A program made the position numbers and the translations under genes. Of a stretch of DNA of 64,000 bases, positions 38,437-50,210 are shown piece after piece (positions within the stretch are counted from its first letter, which is position 1; each line of letters begins with the position of its first letter). This DNA is from Salinispora pacifica CNR114 (GTDB lineage Bacteria > Actinomycetota > Actinomycetes > Mycobacteriales > Micromonosporaceae): positions 62,001 to 126,000 of the forward strand of contig NZ_AZWO01000006.1 of the NCBI RefSeq assembly GCF_000514775.1, read 5' to 3'. Under the pieces are notes generated by a model. The model was not told where the DNA came from, searched no databases, and saw only the letters and a program-made list of their open reading frames with translations.

Positions 38437-39126
38437 TCAACTGGCGTTGATCAGCGCGCCCCGGACCGCGGCCAGTAGCTGTCCGAGGCCGAAGCCGGCC
38501 AGCAACGCCCAGACCGCGCTCGCCATGGTGCTGGTGCCCGCGGTCAGGTCCGGCGCGATCAGCCCGGCCAGCCCGGCCAGCAGCAGGCCGACGAGGGCCA
38601 CCACGACCCGGGTCGGCCGCTCCCCCACGGTCACCGCACCGATCTCTCGCATTCCGGCGGAGGTCGCCCGGGCCCGCACGTACTCGTGCAGCCAGGAGAG
38701 GGCACCACCGGCGACCACCAGCGCGCCCGGCGCGCCGAGCAGCCAGAACGCGACCAGCCAGGCCGCCTCACCGAGCCGGTCGGCCACCGAGTCGTAGACG
38801 TACCCGAGCCGGGTGGTGCGGTTGCTCGCCACCGCGACCGCGCCGTCGAGACTGTCCGCCACCGAGGCGAGCAGCACCAGCAACGCACCGAGAAAGGGCC
38901 CGTCCTGGGGGCGTATCGCGACCAGCGGCACACCGAGGCAGAGCAGCACCCCGGCGACGGTCACCGCGGTCGGGGTGACCCGTAGCCGACCCAGCACGTA
39001 GCCCCCGTGGTACGCGAGGCGCAGCCAGGCCCGGACGGGCGGGGCCGCGGCGCGCGGATCGAACCCACCGTGCAGTCGCGCCCAGGCTGTGGCGTACTGG
39101 TCCCAGTTCAGCTGTCTGCCCACCAC
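38437..39126 (-). CDS. CDP-alcohol phosphatidyltransferase family protein
   Basis: A 229-residue membrane enzyme with about six helices. The CDP-alcohol signature reads DSLDGAVAVASNRTTRLG then YVYDSVAD: it matches D-x2-D-G-x2-A-x9-G-x3-D-x3-D, but the usual Arg after Ala is Val. The four metal-binding aspartates are kept. The enzyme class transfers a phospho-alcohol to CDP-diacylglycerol or related lipids; the specific alcohol is unknown. Convergent to the desaturase gene, 44 nt downstream of metF on the same strand. Confidence 0.85.
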   Translation of the reverse strand: MVGRQLNWDQYATAWARLHGGFDPRAAAPPVRAWLRLAYHGGYVLGRLRVTPTAVTVAGVLLCLGVPLVAIRPQDGPFLGALLVLLASVADSLDGAVAVASNRTTRLGYVYDSVADRLGEAAWLVAFWLLGAPGALVVAGGALSWLHEYVRARATSAGMREIGAVTVGERPTRVVVALVGLLLAGLAGLIAPDLTAGTSTMASAVWALLAGFGLGQLLAAVRGALINAS

Positions 39127-39170
39127 GGATCAACCGTCGCACCGATCGCGCGGTGTCGTGGCGCGTCTGC

Positions 39171-40088
39171 TCACCCGGGGGTACTGACCCGCAGATTCCG
39201 CCAGATCTCCCGGGTCGCGGTGGACCGGTTGAAGGTGATGAAGTGGATACCGGGAACACCCTCGTCCAGCAGCCGCTGGCACATCTCGCTGGCCTGCTCG
39301 ACCCCGAGCTGGCGGACTGCCTCCGGGTCGTCCGCGACCCGCTCGAAGCGTGCGGCCAGAGCCGGCGGGAAGGGCGCGCCGGAGAGCTGCTCCGACCGCT
39401 CGATGGTGCTGACCTTCGTCACCGGCATCACGCCCGGGATGATCGGCGTGTCACAGCCCGTCGCTACCACCCGGTCCCGCAGCCGAAGGTACTCGTCCGC
39501 GTCGAAGAACATCTGAGTGATCGCAAAATCGGCTCCGGCCCGGCACTTGCGGACGAAGTACGCCGTGTCGGAGTCGATGTCGGGCGAGCGGGGGTGCTTG
39601 TACGGGAAGGCGGCAACGCCAACGCTGAAGTCACCCGCATCACGGACCAGGCGGACCAGGTCCTCCGCGTAGTCCACGCCATCCGGGTGTGGGATCCACT
39701 CGCCGGTGGGGTCGCCGGGCGGGTCGCCGCGCACGGCGAGCACGTTACGCACGCCCGCAGCGGCCAACCGCCCGATCACGTGCCGCAGCTCGGCCACCGA
39801 GTGGTTGACTGCGGTCAGGTGCGCCATCGGCAGCAGCGTGGTCTCGGTAGCGACCCGTTCGGTAACCGCCACGGTCGTGTCCCGAGTCGAGCCACCGGCG
39901 CCGTAGGTGATCGAGACGAACGACGGGCGCAGCGACTCCAGCTCCCGGATGGCCTGCCAGAGCAGCCGCTCGCCCTGCGCTGTCTTCGGGGGCATGAACT
40001 CGAAGGAGAAGGTCGGCCGGCGGTCGCGGATCAGCTCCCCGATCGCCGGCTGCGGATTGGGGAGAACCGATGGAAGACCAAGCGCCAC
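39171..40088 (-). CDS. metF: MetF, methylenetetrahydrofolate reductase
   Basis: A 305-residue FAD-dependent reductase converting 5,10-methylene-THF to 5-methyl-THF for methionine synthesis. Hallmarks are TFSFEFMPPKTAQGE (catalytic Glu), FVSITYGAGGSTRDTT, RNVLAVRGDPPGDP and ADFAITQMFFDADEYLRLRD. It is divergent from the prenyl synthase gene, as Rv2172c is from idsA2 in M. tuberculosis. The region 40089-40269 between them holds no gene. Confidence 0.96.
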   Translation of the reverse strand: MALGLPSVLPNPQPAIGELIRDRRPTFSFEFMPPKTAQGERLLWQAIRELESLRPSFVSITYGAGGSTRDTTVAVTERVATETTLLPMAHLTAVNHSVAELRHVIGRLAAAGVRNVLAVRGDPPGDPTGEWIPHPDGVDYAEDLVRLVRDAGDFSVGVAAFPYKHPRSPDIDSDTAYFVRKCRAGADFAITQMFFDADEYLRLRDRVVATGCDTPIIPGVMPVTKVSTIERSEQLSGAPFPPALAARFERVADDPEAVRQLGVEQASEMCQRLLDEGVPGIHFITFNRSTATREIWRNLRVSTPG

Positions 40089-40257
40089 GCCATGACTCTA
40101 GCGGCGTGGGGCCGCGATCCCTAGACCTTCCCCCGTCGCAAACGATGACAAGGGGTACGGCACGGCCGACACCCCGCAACATGGCACAGTCGACACCGCA
40201 CGACCGGGCCCGGCGCGTCGACAGGCCGCCGGTGGGTAGCCGGCCGTCGCGACCGGC

Positions 40258-40263
40258 TAGCGT
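40258..40263 (+). promoter_or_regulatory. Probable -10 of the prenyl synthase gene
   Basis: TAGCGT ends 6 nt before the GTG at 40270; with no Shine-Dalgarno in between, a leaderless start is likely. No good -35 seen. Confidence 0.4.
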
Positions 40264-40269
40264 CAGGGC

Positions 40270-41352
40270 GTGACCTACGCTGCTCCTGTCTCCCCGGTGG
40301 ACCGTGCCGGGCTTCGGCAACGCGTCAACAAGGCACTGGCCGACTTCCTGGTGACCCGACGTGCCTGGATGACCGAGGTTGATGCCTCTCTCGCCCCGTT
40401 GGCCGACGCGGTCGAGGCATTCGTCCTCGGCGGCGGCAAGCGGCTACGGCCCGCCTTCGCCTACTGGGGCTACCGGGGCGCCGGTGGAATCGACACCGAA
40501 CAGGTGGCGACCGCCTTGGCCGCTTTGGAGTTCGTGCAGGCCAGCGCCTTGATTCACGACGATCTGATCGATCGCTCGGACACCCGGCGAGGGGAGCCGG
40601 CGGTGCACCTGCGGTTCGCCGCCCGGCACCGGTCGGCGAACTGGGACGGAGACGCGGACGGCTTCGGTGACGCGGCGGCCATTCTCCTGGGCGATCTGTG
40701 CCTGGTCTGGTCGGACGAGCTGCTGCACTCCGCCGGACTGGACCCGCGCACCGTCGCCCGGGCACGGCCGGTCTTCGACCAGATGCGGACCGAGGTCACC
40801 GTGGGCCAGTACCTCGACGTACTGGCCCAGGCCACCGGGGACACGTCGGTCGAGCGGGCCGGGAAGGTCGCCCGCTACAAGTCGGCGAAGTACACCGTCG
40901 AACGCCCGTTGCTACTCGGCGCCGCACTGGCCGACGCCACCCCCGAGGTCCACGCGGCGTACTCGGCGTACGGGCTGCCACTGGGTGAGGCCTTCCAGCT
41001 GCGCGACGATGTGCTGGGGATCTTTGGTGACCCGGCGCAGACCGGTAAACCAGCCGGTGACGACCTCCGCGAGGGAAAGCGCACCTACCTGGTGGCGGCG
41101 GCGTTGGAGGTGGTCGGCCCCGCCGACCGGGAGGTGTTGCTCGACGGCCTGGGCGACGCCGACCTCGACGACGCCGGGGTGGCCCGGCTGCGGGAGCTGA
41201 TCGGAGCCAGCGGCGCGCTCGGCCGCGCCGAGCAGCGGATCCAGGAGCTCACCGACACCGCGCTCGCCGCACTGTCCACCGTTGATCTCGATACCGAGGC
41301 GCACCAGGCCCTGGCCGACCTCGCCATCGCCGCCACTCGCCGCCCTGCCTGA
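40270..41352 (+). CDS. Polyprenyl diphosphate synthase (GGPP/IdsA type)
   Basis: A 360-residue trans-prenyltransferase that chain-lengthens allylic diphosphates with IPP. The first Asp-rich motif is ALIHDDLIDRSDTRRG (DDxxD) and the second QLRDDVLGIFGD (DDxxD). GGGKRLRPAF and the KTGKPAGDDLREGKRTYL-type end are typical of the actinobacterial IdsA/GGPP synthase group. GTG start. The chain length is not clear from sequence alone; a GGPP product would feed the carotenoid genes 2 kb upstream. It occupies the idsA2 (Rv2173) position of the mycobacterial order. Confidence 0.9.
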   Translation: MTYAAPVSPVDRAGLRQRVNKALADFLVTRRAWMTEVDASLAPLADAVEAFVLGGGKRLRPAFAYWGYRGAGGIDTEQVATALAALEFVQASALIHDDLIDRSDTRRGEPAVHLRFAARHRSANWDGDADGFGDAAAILLGDLCLVWSDELLHSAGLDPRTVARARPVFDQMRTEVTVGQYLDVLAQATGDTSVERAGKVARYKSAKYTVERPLLLGAALADATPEVHAAYSAYGLPLGEAFQLRDDVLGIFGDPAQTGKPAGDDLREGKRTYLVAAALEVVGPADREVLLDGLGDADLDDAGVARLRELIGASGALGRAEQRIQELTDTALAALSTVDLDTEAHQALADLAIAATRRPA

Positions 41353-41388
41353 CCCCGCCCATCCGGACCTTGACCGGACCGGGCGGGG
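41353..41388. terminator. Bidirectional hairpin
   Basis: CCCCGCCC (41353-41360) pairs with GGGCGGGG (41381-41388), and inside it TCCGG (41362-41366) pairs with CCGGA (41374-41378). It lies between the convergent prenyl synthase and Rv2175c-like genes. Confidence 0.75.
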
Positions 41389-41398
41389 AACGCCGAGG

Positions 41399-41779
41399 TC
41401 AGAAACCGAGGGCTTGGGCGCGACGTTTGACCTCGCGGGCCTGGTCGCCGGCCAGCGCCACGGCGGCGGTGCCGCCGGCCAGGGTGTCATCGGGCTGATA
41501 GAGCCAGCGCAGGATCTCTTCATCGTCGTAGCCGGCGTCGGCGAGGAGGTTCAACACCCCGGGTAGATGCTTGAGCACCCCTCGGGTCGCCACCAGGTCC
41601 GCCGGCACCCGACGGGCACCGTCTCGGCGGACCGCGATCAGCTCCCGGTCCCGGATCATCTGGTGGACCTTGCTGATCGTCAGGTCGAGGCGCTCGGCGA
41701 CAGCCGGCAGGGTCAGCCACGCGGTCGGTTCGGCGGCAGGGCTCACGGCGGGCTCGCCAGCGGGTACGGAGTCGGTCAC
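41399..41779 (-). CDS. Rv2175c-family DNA-binding protein
   Basis: A 126-residue protein with an N-terminal winged helix-turn-helix (WLTLPAVAERLDLTISKVHQMIRDRELIAVRR) and the Rv2175c C-terminal domain (LKHLPGVLNLLADAGYDDEEILRWLYQPDDTL). In M. tuberculosis Rv2175c is phosphorylated by the neighbouring kinase PknL, which reduces DNA binding; here the PknL homolog is divergent and adjacent. The N-terminus before the HTH contains a Thr (AEPTAW), a possible phosphosite. GTG at 41779 chosen; the longer frame to 41866 lacks support. Confidence 0.88.
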   Translation of the reverse strand: MTDSVPAGEPAVSPAAEPTAWLTLPAVAERLDLTISKVHQMIRDRELIAVRRDGARRVPADLVATRGVLKHLPGVLNLLADAGYDDEEILRWLYQPDDTLAGGTAAVALAGDQAREVKRRAQALGF

Positions 41780-41950
41780 CCAACCACCCTGCCACGCCGC
41801 CCCGACATCGGGCGAGCGCCCCCACGGCCCCGGACCTGGGCCGCCGGGCACCGACCGGAGCTGCAAGAACGGCCGTCCGGCGAGTCACCGGATTCAAAAC
41901 GTCACTGCCGGCCTGTAGCATCGGTGTCCAACCACCTACCCCTGGACACA

Positions 41951-41956
41951 TAGACT
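41951..41956 (+). promoter_or_regulatory. Probable pknL -10, leaderless start
   Basis: TAGACT ends 8 nt before the ATG at 41965; no Shine-Dalgarno between. The -35 region is unclear. Confidence 0.4.
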
Positions 41957-41964
41957 TCCTGCCG

Positions 41965-43947
41965 ATGGACACACAGGTCGCCGACACGTTGCCGGGCTCA
42001 CTGATCGATGGGCGCTACCGCATCCGCGGTCGGGTCGCCCGGGGTGGCATGGCGACTGTATACACCGCAACCGACGAGCGCCTCGATCGCACCGTTGCAC
42101 TTAAGATCATCCATCCCGCGCCGAGCCCGGAGGCCCAGGGGCGGACAACGGGCTTCGTGGACCGTTTCGCCGACGAGGCGAAGACCATCGCCCGGCTGAC
42201 CCACCCCAACGTCGTCGCGGTCTACGACCAGGGCATCCACGCCGACCGGCCATACCTGGTCATGGAGTACGTGCGCGGGCGCACGCTGCGCGACGTGCTC
42301 TCCGAACGGCACCGCCTCAACCCCGACGAGGCGCTCGCGATCATCGAACAGATGCTCGCCGCGATCGCCGCCGCGCACCGAGCCGGGCTCGTCCACCGGG
42401 ATGTCAAACCGGAAAACGTGCTGGTCGCCGAGGCACCGACCGGAGGTGCGGCCAACCTGGTCGACAGCGTGGTGAAGGTCGCCGATTTCGGACTGGCCCA
42501 GGCGGTGGAGGCGAGCGCCGACGACGCACAGGCCAACCAGCTGATGGCCACGATCGCCTATGTGGCACCGGAACTGGTGACCGATGGGCACGCCGACCCG
42601 CGCACCGACGTCTATTCCGCGGGCATCGTGCTGTTCGAGATGCTCACCGGCCGCGTGCCGTATGACGGCCAGCGCCCGGTCGAGGTGGCCTGGCAGCATG
42701 TCCGACAGGATGTGCCGGCACCGTCGACCCTGGTGCCGGGGCTGCCAACGGCCCTCGACGACCTGGTCATCCGCGCCACCCGGCGCGATCCCGGTGCCCG
42801 CCCGGCCGACGCCGGTGCGCTGCTCATCCAGGCACAGGCGGCTCGGGAGGGGTTGGGTAACCCGAATACCCACACCACGGTGCTGCGCCGGGTGACCGAG
42901 AGGCCCCCGGTGAGTGACCCGACCATGGTGGTCGCGGCCGTACAGCCGGCGCAGCGCCCCGCCTGGGCCCGGTTGCCCGAGGAGGCCCCTCGGGGTGGCC
43001 GACGACGGGCGGTCGACAACGAGAGTGTCCGGTCCCGGTTGGCCCCGCTGCCTCGTCGGCTGATGGGTGAGCAGCGCGGCCGGCTCGCGGTGGCCGCTGT
43101 CGTCGTGATGCTGGGGCTGATTGCCGCGGTGGGTGGCTGGTGGGTCGGTGTCGGCCGATTCACCGAGGCCCCAGAGTTGGTGAGCCTGGACCAGGCCGCC
43201 GCGGAGGCGCAGGCGAAGCGGGCCGGTCTGATCCTCCGATACGCCGATCCGCGCCACGACGATCAGGTGCCGAAAGATGCCGTCCTGTCCCAGGATCCGG
43301 CCTCCGCATCCCGCATCCTGAAGGGTGGCACGATCACCCTCACCCTCTCGCTGGGCCCCGAGCAGTTCGAGGTGCCGGATGTCGTCGGCAAAGAGTTCGA
43401 GTTGGCCTCGACCGACCTGACCGAGGCCGGCCTGGAGGTGATCAAGGGTTCCACCAGCTACCACAACAGTCTGCCGGAGGGCATGGTGGTCGCCACCGAC
43501 CCGGAGGCGGGCACCGAGGTCAAGCCCGGACACGAGGTCACCGTAACTCTGAGCAAAGGCAGGGCACCCATCTCGGTGCCGAACCTGGTCGGCAAGCCCC
43601 TGGACGAGGCCCGTTCGGTCCTGAACCAGCTCGGGCTGGTACTCGTTGAACCGCCGACGGTGAAGGAGTCCGACAAGCCCAAGAACGAGGTCATCGGGCA
43701 GAGTCCAGCCGACGGCGCCGGCGTGGAGAAGGGGGCGGAGGTCAGCCTGGAGGTCAGCCAGGGCCCACCGCAGGTTGTCGTCCCCCGCGTGATCGGCATG
43801 CCGTGCCAGCAGGCCAAGCAGATGTTGGAGGGGCAGTCCTTCCCGGTCGCGGTGCAGTTCAACCAGAACGGCACCGTCCGGTTCCAGACACCCGGTGAGA
43901 ACTCCCAGGTACCACCGGGTACCCAGATCACCCTCGGCTGCCTGTGA
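41965..43947 (+). CDS. pknL: PknL-like Ser/Thr protein kinase with PASTA domains
   Basis: A 660-residue Hanks-type receptor kinase. Kinase domain, residues about 17-285: Gly-rich loop GRVARGGMATVY, catalytic Lys47 in VALKII, HRDVKPEN (144-151), DFG (174-176), and IAYVAPELV for the APE motif. A juxtamembrane basic region follows, one transmembrane helix near residues 373-397, then about four PASTA domains (FEVPDVVGKEFELAST, ISVPNLVGKPLDEARSV and VVVPRVIGMPCQQAKQ mark three), which bind muropeptides or lipid II. Divergent from the Rv2175c-like gene, as in mycobacteria. Assignment to PknL rather than PknB rests mainly on this synteny. Confidence 0.9.
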   Translation: MDTQVADTLPGSLIDGRYRIRGRVARGGMATVYTATDERLDRTVALKIIHPAPSPEAQGRTTGFVDRFADEAKTIARLTHPNVVAVYDQGIHADRPYLVMEYVRGRTLRDVLSERHRLNPDEALAIIEQMLAAIAAAHRAGLVHRDVKPENVLVAEAPTGGAANLVDSVVKVADFGLAQAVEASADDAQANQLMATIAYVAPELVTDGHADPRTDVYSAGIVLFEMLTGRVPYDGQRPVEVAWQHVRQDVPAPSTLVPGLPTALDDLVIRATRRDPGARPADAGALLIQAQAAREGLGNPNTHTTVLRRVTERPPVSDPTMVVAAVQPAQRPAWARLPEEAPRGGRRRAVDNESVRSRLAPLPRRLMGEQRGRLAVAAVVVMLGLIAAVGGWWVGVGRFTEAPELVSLDQAAAEAQAKRAGLILRYADPRHDDQVPKDAVLSQDPASASRILKGGTITLTLSLGPEQFEVPDVVGKEFELASTDLTEAGLEVIKGSTSYHNSLPEGMVVATDPEAGTEVKPGHEVTVTLSKGRAPISVPNLVGKPLDEARSVLNQLGLVLVEPPTVKESDKPKNEVIGQSPADGAGVEKGAEVSLEVSQGPPQVVVPRVIGMPCQQAKQMLEGQSFPVAVQFNQNGTVRFQTPGENSQVPPGTQITLGCL

Positions 43948-44807
43948 TGGCGACAGTGCGACCGGTCGGCGCGCACACACCGGCTGGGGGCGGGCTGGCG
44001 AAAGCCGCCCTGCCCTACCTGGATGCGACGGGCGCCGAGGTAGCCCAGGTCTACGTGTCCAACTCGCGGGGCTGGGCATTGCCGCCCGGCAACCCGACGC
44101 AGGACGCGCTGTTTCGCGCCGGCTGCGCCGAGCGTGGCGTCCCGGTGTTCATCCACGCGTCCCTGCTGGTCAACCTCGGCTCGCCCACCGCCGCGACGGT
44201 GGAGCGGTCAGCGCTGACGCTGGCACACGCGCTACGCCGAGGGACGGCGATCGGCGCCCAGGGGGTGGTGTTCCACGCCGGCAGCGCGGTTGACGCCGGG
44301 TACGCCGACACGGCGATGCGCCAGGTTCGGGAAGTGCTGCTGCCACTGCTGGACACCGCCGGTGACGCAAACGGGCCGATGCTGCTGGTCGAGCCGAGCG
44401 CCGGTGGCGGGCGCTCGCTCGCCGCCCGGGTAGAACAGCTCGGCCCCTACCTGGATGCGGTGGACCGGCACCCATGGCTCGGTGTCTGCTTCGACACCTG
44501 CCATGCCTGGGCCGCCGGGCACGACCTGTCCGTCGAGGGTGGCATGACCGCCACCCTCGACACGCTGGTAGACACCGTGGGGTCGGACCGGCTACGGCTG
44601 GTACACGCCAACGACTCGAAGGACCTCTGCGGCTCCACCCGGGACCGACACGAGAACATCGGCAAGGGCACCATCGGGGAGCCCGCCTTCGCCGAGCTGA
44701 TGCGCCATCCGGCGACCTCCGGGGTGCCGACGGTGGTGGAGACCCCCTCCGAGAAGCACGTGGGCCACGCCGGCGACGTGGCCATTCTCAAGCAACTGCG
44801 TACCTGA
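43944..44807 (+). CDS. nfo: Nfo, endonuclease IV
   Basis: A 287-residue AP endonuclease IV, a TIM-barrel metalloenzyme of base excision repair. Metal-binding blocks are VGAHTPAGGG, VFHAGSAVDAGY, LLVEPSAGGG, CFDTCHAWAAGHD and VHANDSKDLCGSTRDRHENI. The GTG at 43944 overlaps the pknL stop, with an ATG at 43947 as alternative; both are translationally coupled. The last four codons (CTGCGTACCTGA) are part of an inverted repeat shared with the convergent ltaE. Confidence 0.94.
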   Translation: MMATVRPVGAHTPAGGGLAKAALPYLDATGAEVAQVYVSNSRGWALPPGNPTQDALFRAGCAERGVPVFIHASLLVNLGSPTAATVERSALTLAHALRRGTAIGAQGVVFHAGSAVDAGYADTAMRQVREVLLPLLDTAGDANGPMLLVEPSAGGGRSLAARVEQLGPYLDAVDRHPWLGVCFDTCHAWAAGHDLSVEGGMTATLDTLVDTVGSDRLRLVHANDSKDLCGSTRDRHENIGKGTIGEPAFAELMRHPATSGVPTVVETPSEKHVGHAGDVAILKQLRT

Positions 44808-44837
44808 CCCGACCCGCGGTACGGATCAGGTACGCAG
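44796..44837. terminator. 12-bp inverted repeat containing both stop codons
   Basis: CTGCGTACCTGA (44796-44807) and its exact complement TCAGGTACGCAG (44826-44837) flank an 18-nt spacer. Each arm is the last four codons of one of the convergent genes nfo and ltaE, so both proteins end Leu-Arg-Thr. Likely bidirectional terminator. Confidence 0.7.
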
Positions 44838-45845
44838 GGCACGGGTGAGGACGTCGATCGCGCGATTGATCGCCGCATCGTCGACACCCAGATGGGTGAC
44901 CAGGCGGGCGGTGTCCGGGCCGAGCACACTGACCAGCACCCCTTCCGCACGGACCGCGGCGGCGAAGGTGTGCGCGTCCATCGGTGTCTTGGTGAGATCC
45001 AACGGGACCAGGTTGGTACGCACCTCGGCCGCCAAGACCCCGAACGGGGCAACCGCCTCGGCGAGCCGGGTCGCCTTCGCGTGATCCTCGGCGAGCCGCT
45101 CCACCTGGTGTGCCAGGGCGTACCGGCCGGCAGCGGCGAGGATCCCGGCCTGCCGCATACCACCGCCCATCCGCTTCCGGATGAACCGAGCTCGTTCGAT
45201 CTTGTCGGCACTGCCGACCACCAGCGAGCCGACCGGCGCACCAAGCCCCTTGGAGAGGCAGACCGCCAGGGTGTCGAAGAGCACGCCGTAGGTGGCCAGC
45301 GGCACCCCGTCGGCGATGTGCGCGTGCCAGATTCGAGCACCGTCGCAGTGCACCGCGACCCGGGCCGCGTCGGCGACCCGACGCAGCTCACGCAGAGCCG
45401 CCAGCGGGATCACCCCACCGCCGCCCCGATTGTGGGTCTGCTCCACGGTGACCGCCCGGGTGGGCACCGCAAAGTAGCCGTCGGGCCGAATCATGCCAGC
45501 GACCACGTCCGGGTCGACCGCCGCACCGACCGTCGGCCAGGTCCGCGACGAAATGCCGCCGTACGCGGCAGCCGCACCGATCTCGTACGTCACCACGTGC
45601 GCGTCCGCGTCGCAGAGCAGTTCGCCACCGGGTGGCACCAACAGCTGCAGCGAAATCTGGTTGGCCATCGTCCCGGTTGGGCAGAACAGCGCCGCCTCAT
45701 GGCCGAAGAGCGCCGCGACCTCGGCTTCAAGGGCGTTGACCGTAGGGTCCTCGCCGTACACGTCGTCGCCCACCTCGGCGACGGCCATCGCCTCCCGCAT
45801 CCCCGCGGTTGGGCGGGTGACAGTATCCGAACGCAAATCGATCAT
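44826..45845 (-). CDS. ltaE: LtaE, low-specificity L-threonine aldolase
   Basis: A 339-residue fold-type I PLP enzyme cleaving L-threonine/allo-threonine to glycine and acetaldehyde. It starts [20 protein letters not shown], with [14 protein letters not shown], the [13 protein letters not shown] block, [25 protein letters not shown] and the PLP-Lys in [13 protein letters not shown] (about residue 197). ATG at 45845 has GAGGA 5-6 nt upstream; that Shine-Dalgarno is part of the repeated sequence at 45852-46049. Downstream of aroF on the same strand. Confidence 0.94.
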   Translation of the reverse strand: MIDLRSDTVTRPTAGMREAMAVAEVGDDVYGEDPTVNALEAEVAALFGHEAALFCPTGTMANQISLQLLVPPGGELLCDADAHVVTYEIGAAAAYGGISSRTWPTVGAAVDPDVVAGMIRPDGYFAVPTRAVTVEQTHNRGGGGVIPLAALRELRRVADAARVAVHCDGARIWHAHIADGVPLATYGVLFDTLAVCLSKGLGAPVGSLVVGSADKIERARFIRKRMGGGMRQAGILAAAGRYALAHQVERLAEDHAKATRLAEAVAPFGVLAAEVRTNLVPLDLTKTPMDAHTFAAAVRAEGVLVSVLGPDTARLVTHLGVDDAAINRAIDVLTRALRT

Positions 45846-45851
45846 GACGTC

Positions 45852-47519
<1,668 letters not shown>

Positions 47520-47572
47520 TCACCGACATCGAACCGAGTCGGGCGCCGGGCGCCGGCCGTCAGACAGCCAGA

Positions 47573-48061
47573 TCAGGGGGTTTGGGTCGGCTCCGGAGCC
47601 CCGGCCGACGCGGACGCCGTACTGCCGGGTGTCTCACTCGCGATACACCAGTCAGCCCCGTCCCGGGTGACCGTGAACAGCAGCGGGCGGACCAACTCCT
47701 CCGCACCGGAGGTCACCGACACCGTCGCACTGACCTCCTCGCCCCGCGGACCGGGCCCGACCTCGGTGATCTGCGCCTGCGACACCTCAAAGTGGTCGGC
47801 GAAGTCGCCGCTCGGTCCGGTGGCGACGGCGTCGAACGCCGGATGCACCACAGCGCAGAACTGGCTGCGGCCGGCGGCCACGTCCTTGGCCGCCACCGCG
47901 TCAAGGTACGCCTGCACCCGCTCCCGCGCCTTGGTTGCGCTCTCCACCGCGGGCGCCTGCTCGGCGGACTCCGTCGGCTCGTCCGCGCTGCAGCCGAGGA
48001 GGGTCGCCAGCAGACTCACGCCGAGCACGCCGAGCCCCAGCCTGCGGTACGCCGTACGCAT
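47573..48061 (-). CDS. Putative lipoprotein
   Basis: A 162-residue secreted protein with a type II signal peptide (MRTAYRRLGLGVLGVSLLATLLGCSADE) carrying the lipobox LLGC, giving a predicted lipidated Cys around residue 25. The mature part has a helix-rich start (TKARERVQAYLDAVAAKDVAAGRS), two more Cys that could form a disulfide (QFCAVVHP and DWCIASE), and a Thr/Pro-rich end; it resembles SnoaL-like/NTF2-fold actinobacterial lipoproteins. GGAGG lies 5 nt before the ATG at 48061. Function not recognised. Confidence 0.75.
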   Translation of the reverse strand: MRTAYRRLGLGVLGVSLLATLLGCSADEPTESAEQAPAVESATKARERVQAYLDAVAAKDVAAGRSQFCAVVHPAFDAVATGPSGDFADHFEVSQAQITEVGPGPRGEEVSATVSVTSGAEELVRPLLFTVTRDGADWCIASETPGSTASASAGAPEPTQTP

Positions 48062-48201
48062 GCCACCTCCGAACGCCATGGATTCCGACCGTCGACCGGC
48101 GAGTCTGTCACACCGGCCGGAGCGCCGGTCCAACCGACACGGGCGGGGCAGGAGCGATCCGTGGCCCCTCCCCCGCCCGGGTCGATCGGGCGGCGGCCGG
48201 G

Positions 48202-49809
<1,608 letters not shown>

Positions 49810-49818
49810 GTAACACTC

Positions 49819-49853
49819 CTCAAATAGTTAGTAAACTTTGTTAATTATTTGAG
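49819..49853. promoter_or_regulatory. 35-bp palindromic operator of the chitinase gene
   Basis: The sequence from CTCAAATA (49819-49826) to TATTTGAG (49846-49853), centred at 49836, is symmetrical at 14 of 17 base pairs, with core AAACTTT. It is very AT-rich in a GC-rich genome, begins right after the -10 of the chitinase promoter and ends just before its Shine-Dalgarno. The position over the transcription start suits a repressor. The binding protein is not known; the core resembles operators of ROK-type sugar regulators only loosely. Confidence 0.7.
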
Positions 49854-49882
49854 ACGTTACTCACAGCGCGCAAATTCGTCAA
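49854..49882 (-). promoter_or_regulatory. Chitinase promoter
   Basis: On the minus strand TTGACG (49882-49877), a 17-nt spacer and TAACGT (49859-49854) form a strong housekeeping-type promoter directly joined to the palindrome. Confidence 0.65.
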
Positions 49883-50122
49883 GAAGTTCACACACATCGC
49901 ATTCGAACGCTCTGGTTAACACCGGCGAACCCGCTGTACATGCGTCGCACGCCACCCAACACAACTGGAAAATCCATAAAGCCTGAAATTCCACGCATGA
50001 CGGAAAGAGTAAGTTTTTCGCCAAAACCGCCCCCGAAGTAGCTTCCCCCGGAAGCGCACGCGGCGGAAGGCAGCCCTTTCCACACCCGCGGGGAGGTTCT
50101 TTCGCACGTACGCTAGAGCGGT

Positions 50123-50151
50123 TTGGTTCGCAGTAGCGCGATTGGTAAGGT
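50123..50151 (+). promoter_or_regulatory. Candidate lacI-family gene promoter
   Basis: TTGGTT (50123-50128), 17 nt, TAAGGT (50146-50151) about 60 nt before the ATG. The rest of the 49883-50122 interval has no gene and is less GC-rich than surrounding DNA. Confidence 0.5.
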
Positions 50152-50210
50152 CACGCCATCTTTCGGGTCCAGCCACGGAGCCGGCGACCCGGGCCGACAA
50201 GGACGGCGCA

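Noticed and set aside
41998..44079. A 693-codon minus-strand frame over pknL
   Set aside because: Antisense shadow of the kinase gene; composition is His/Arg/Gln-rich with no domain.
49899..49915. TTCGAACGCTC as a second LexA box
   Set aside because: The second half-site GTTCGA is missing, so it does not fit the palindromic consensus.
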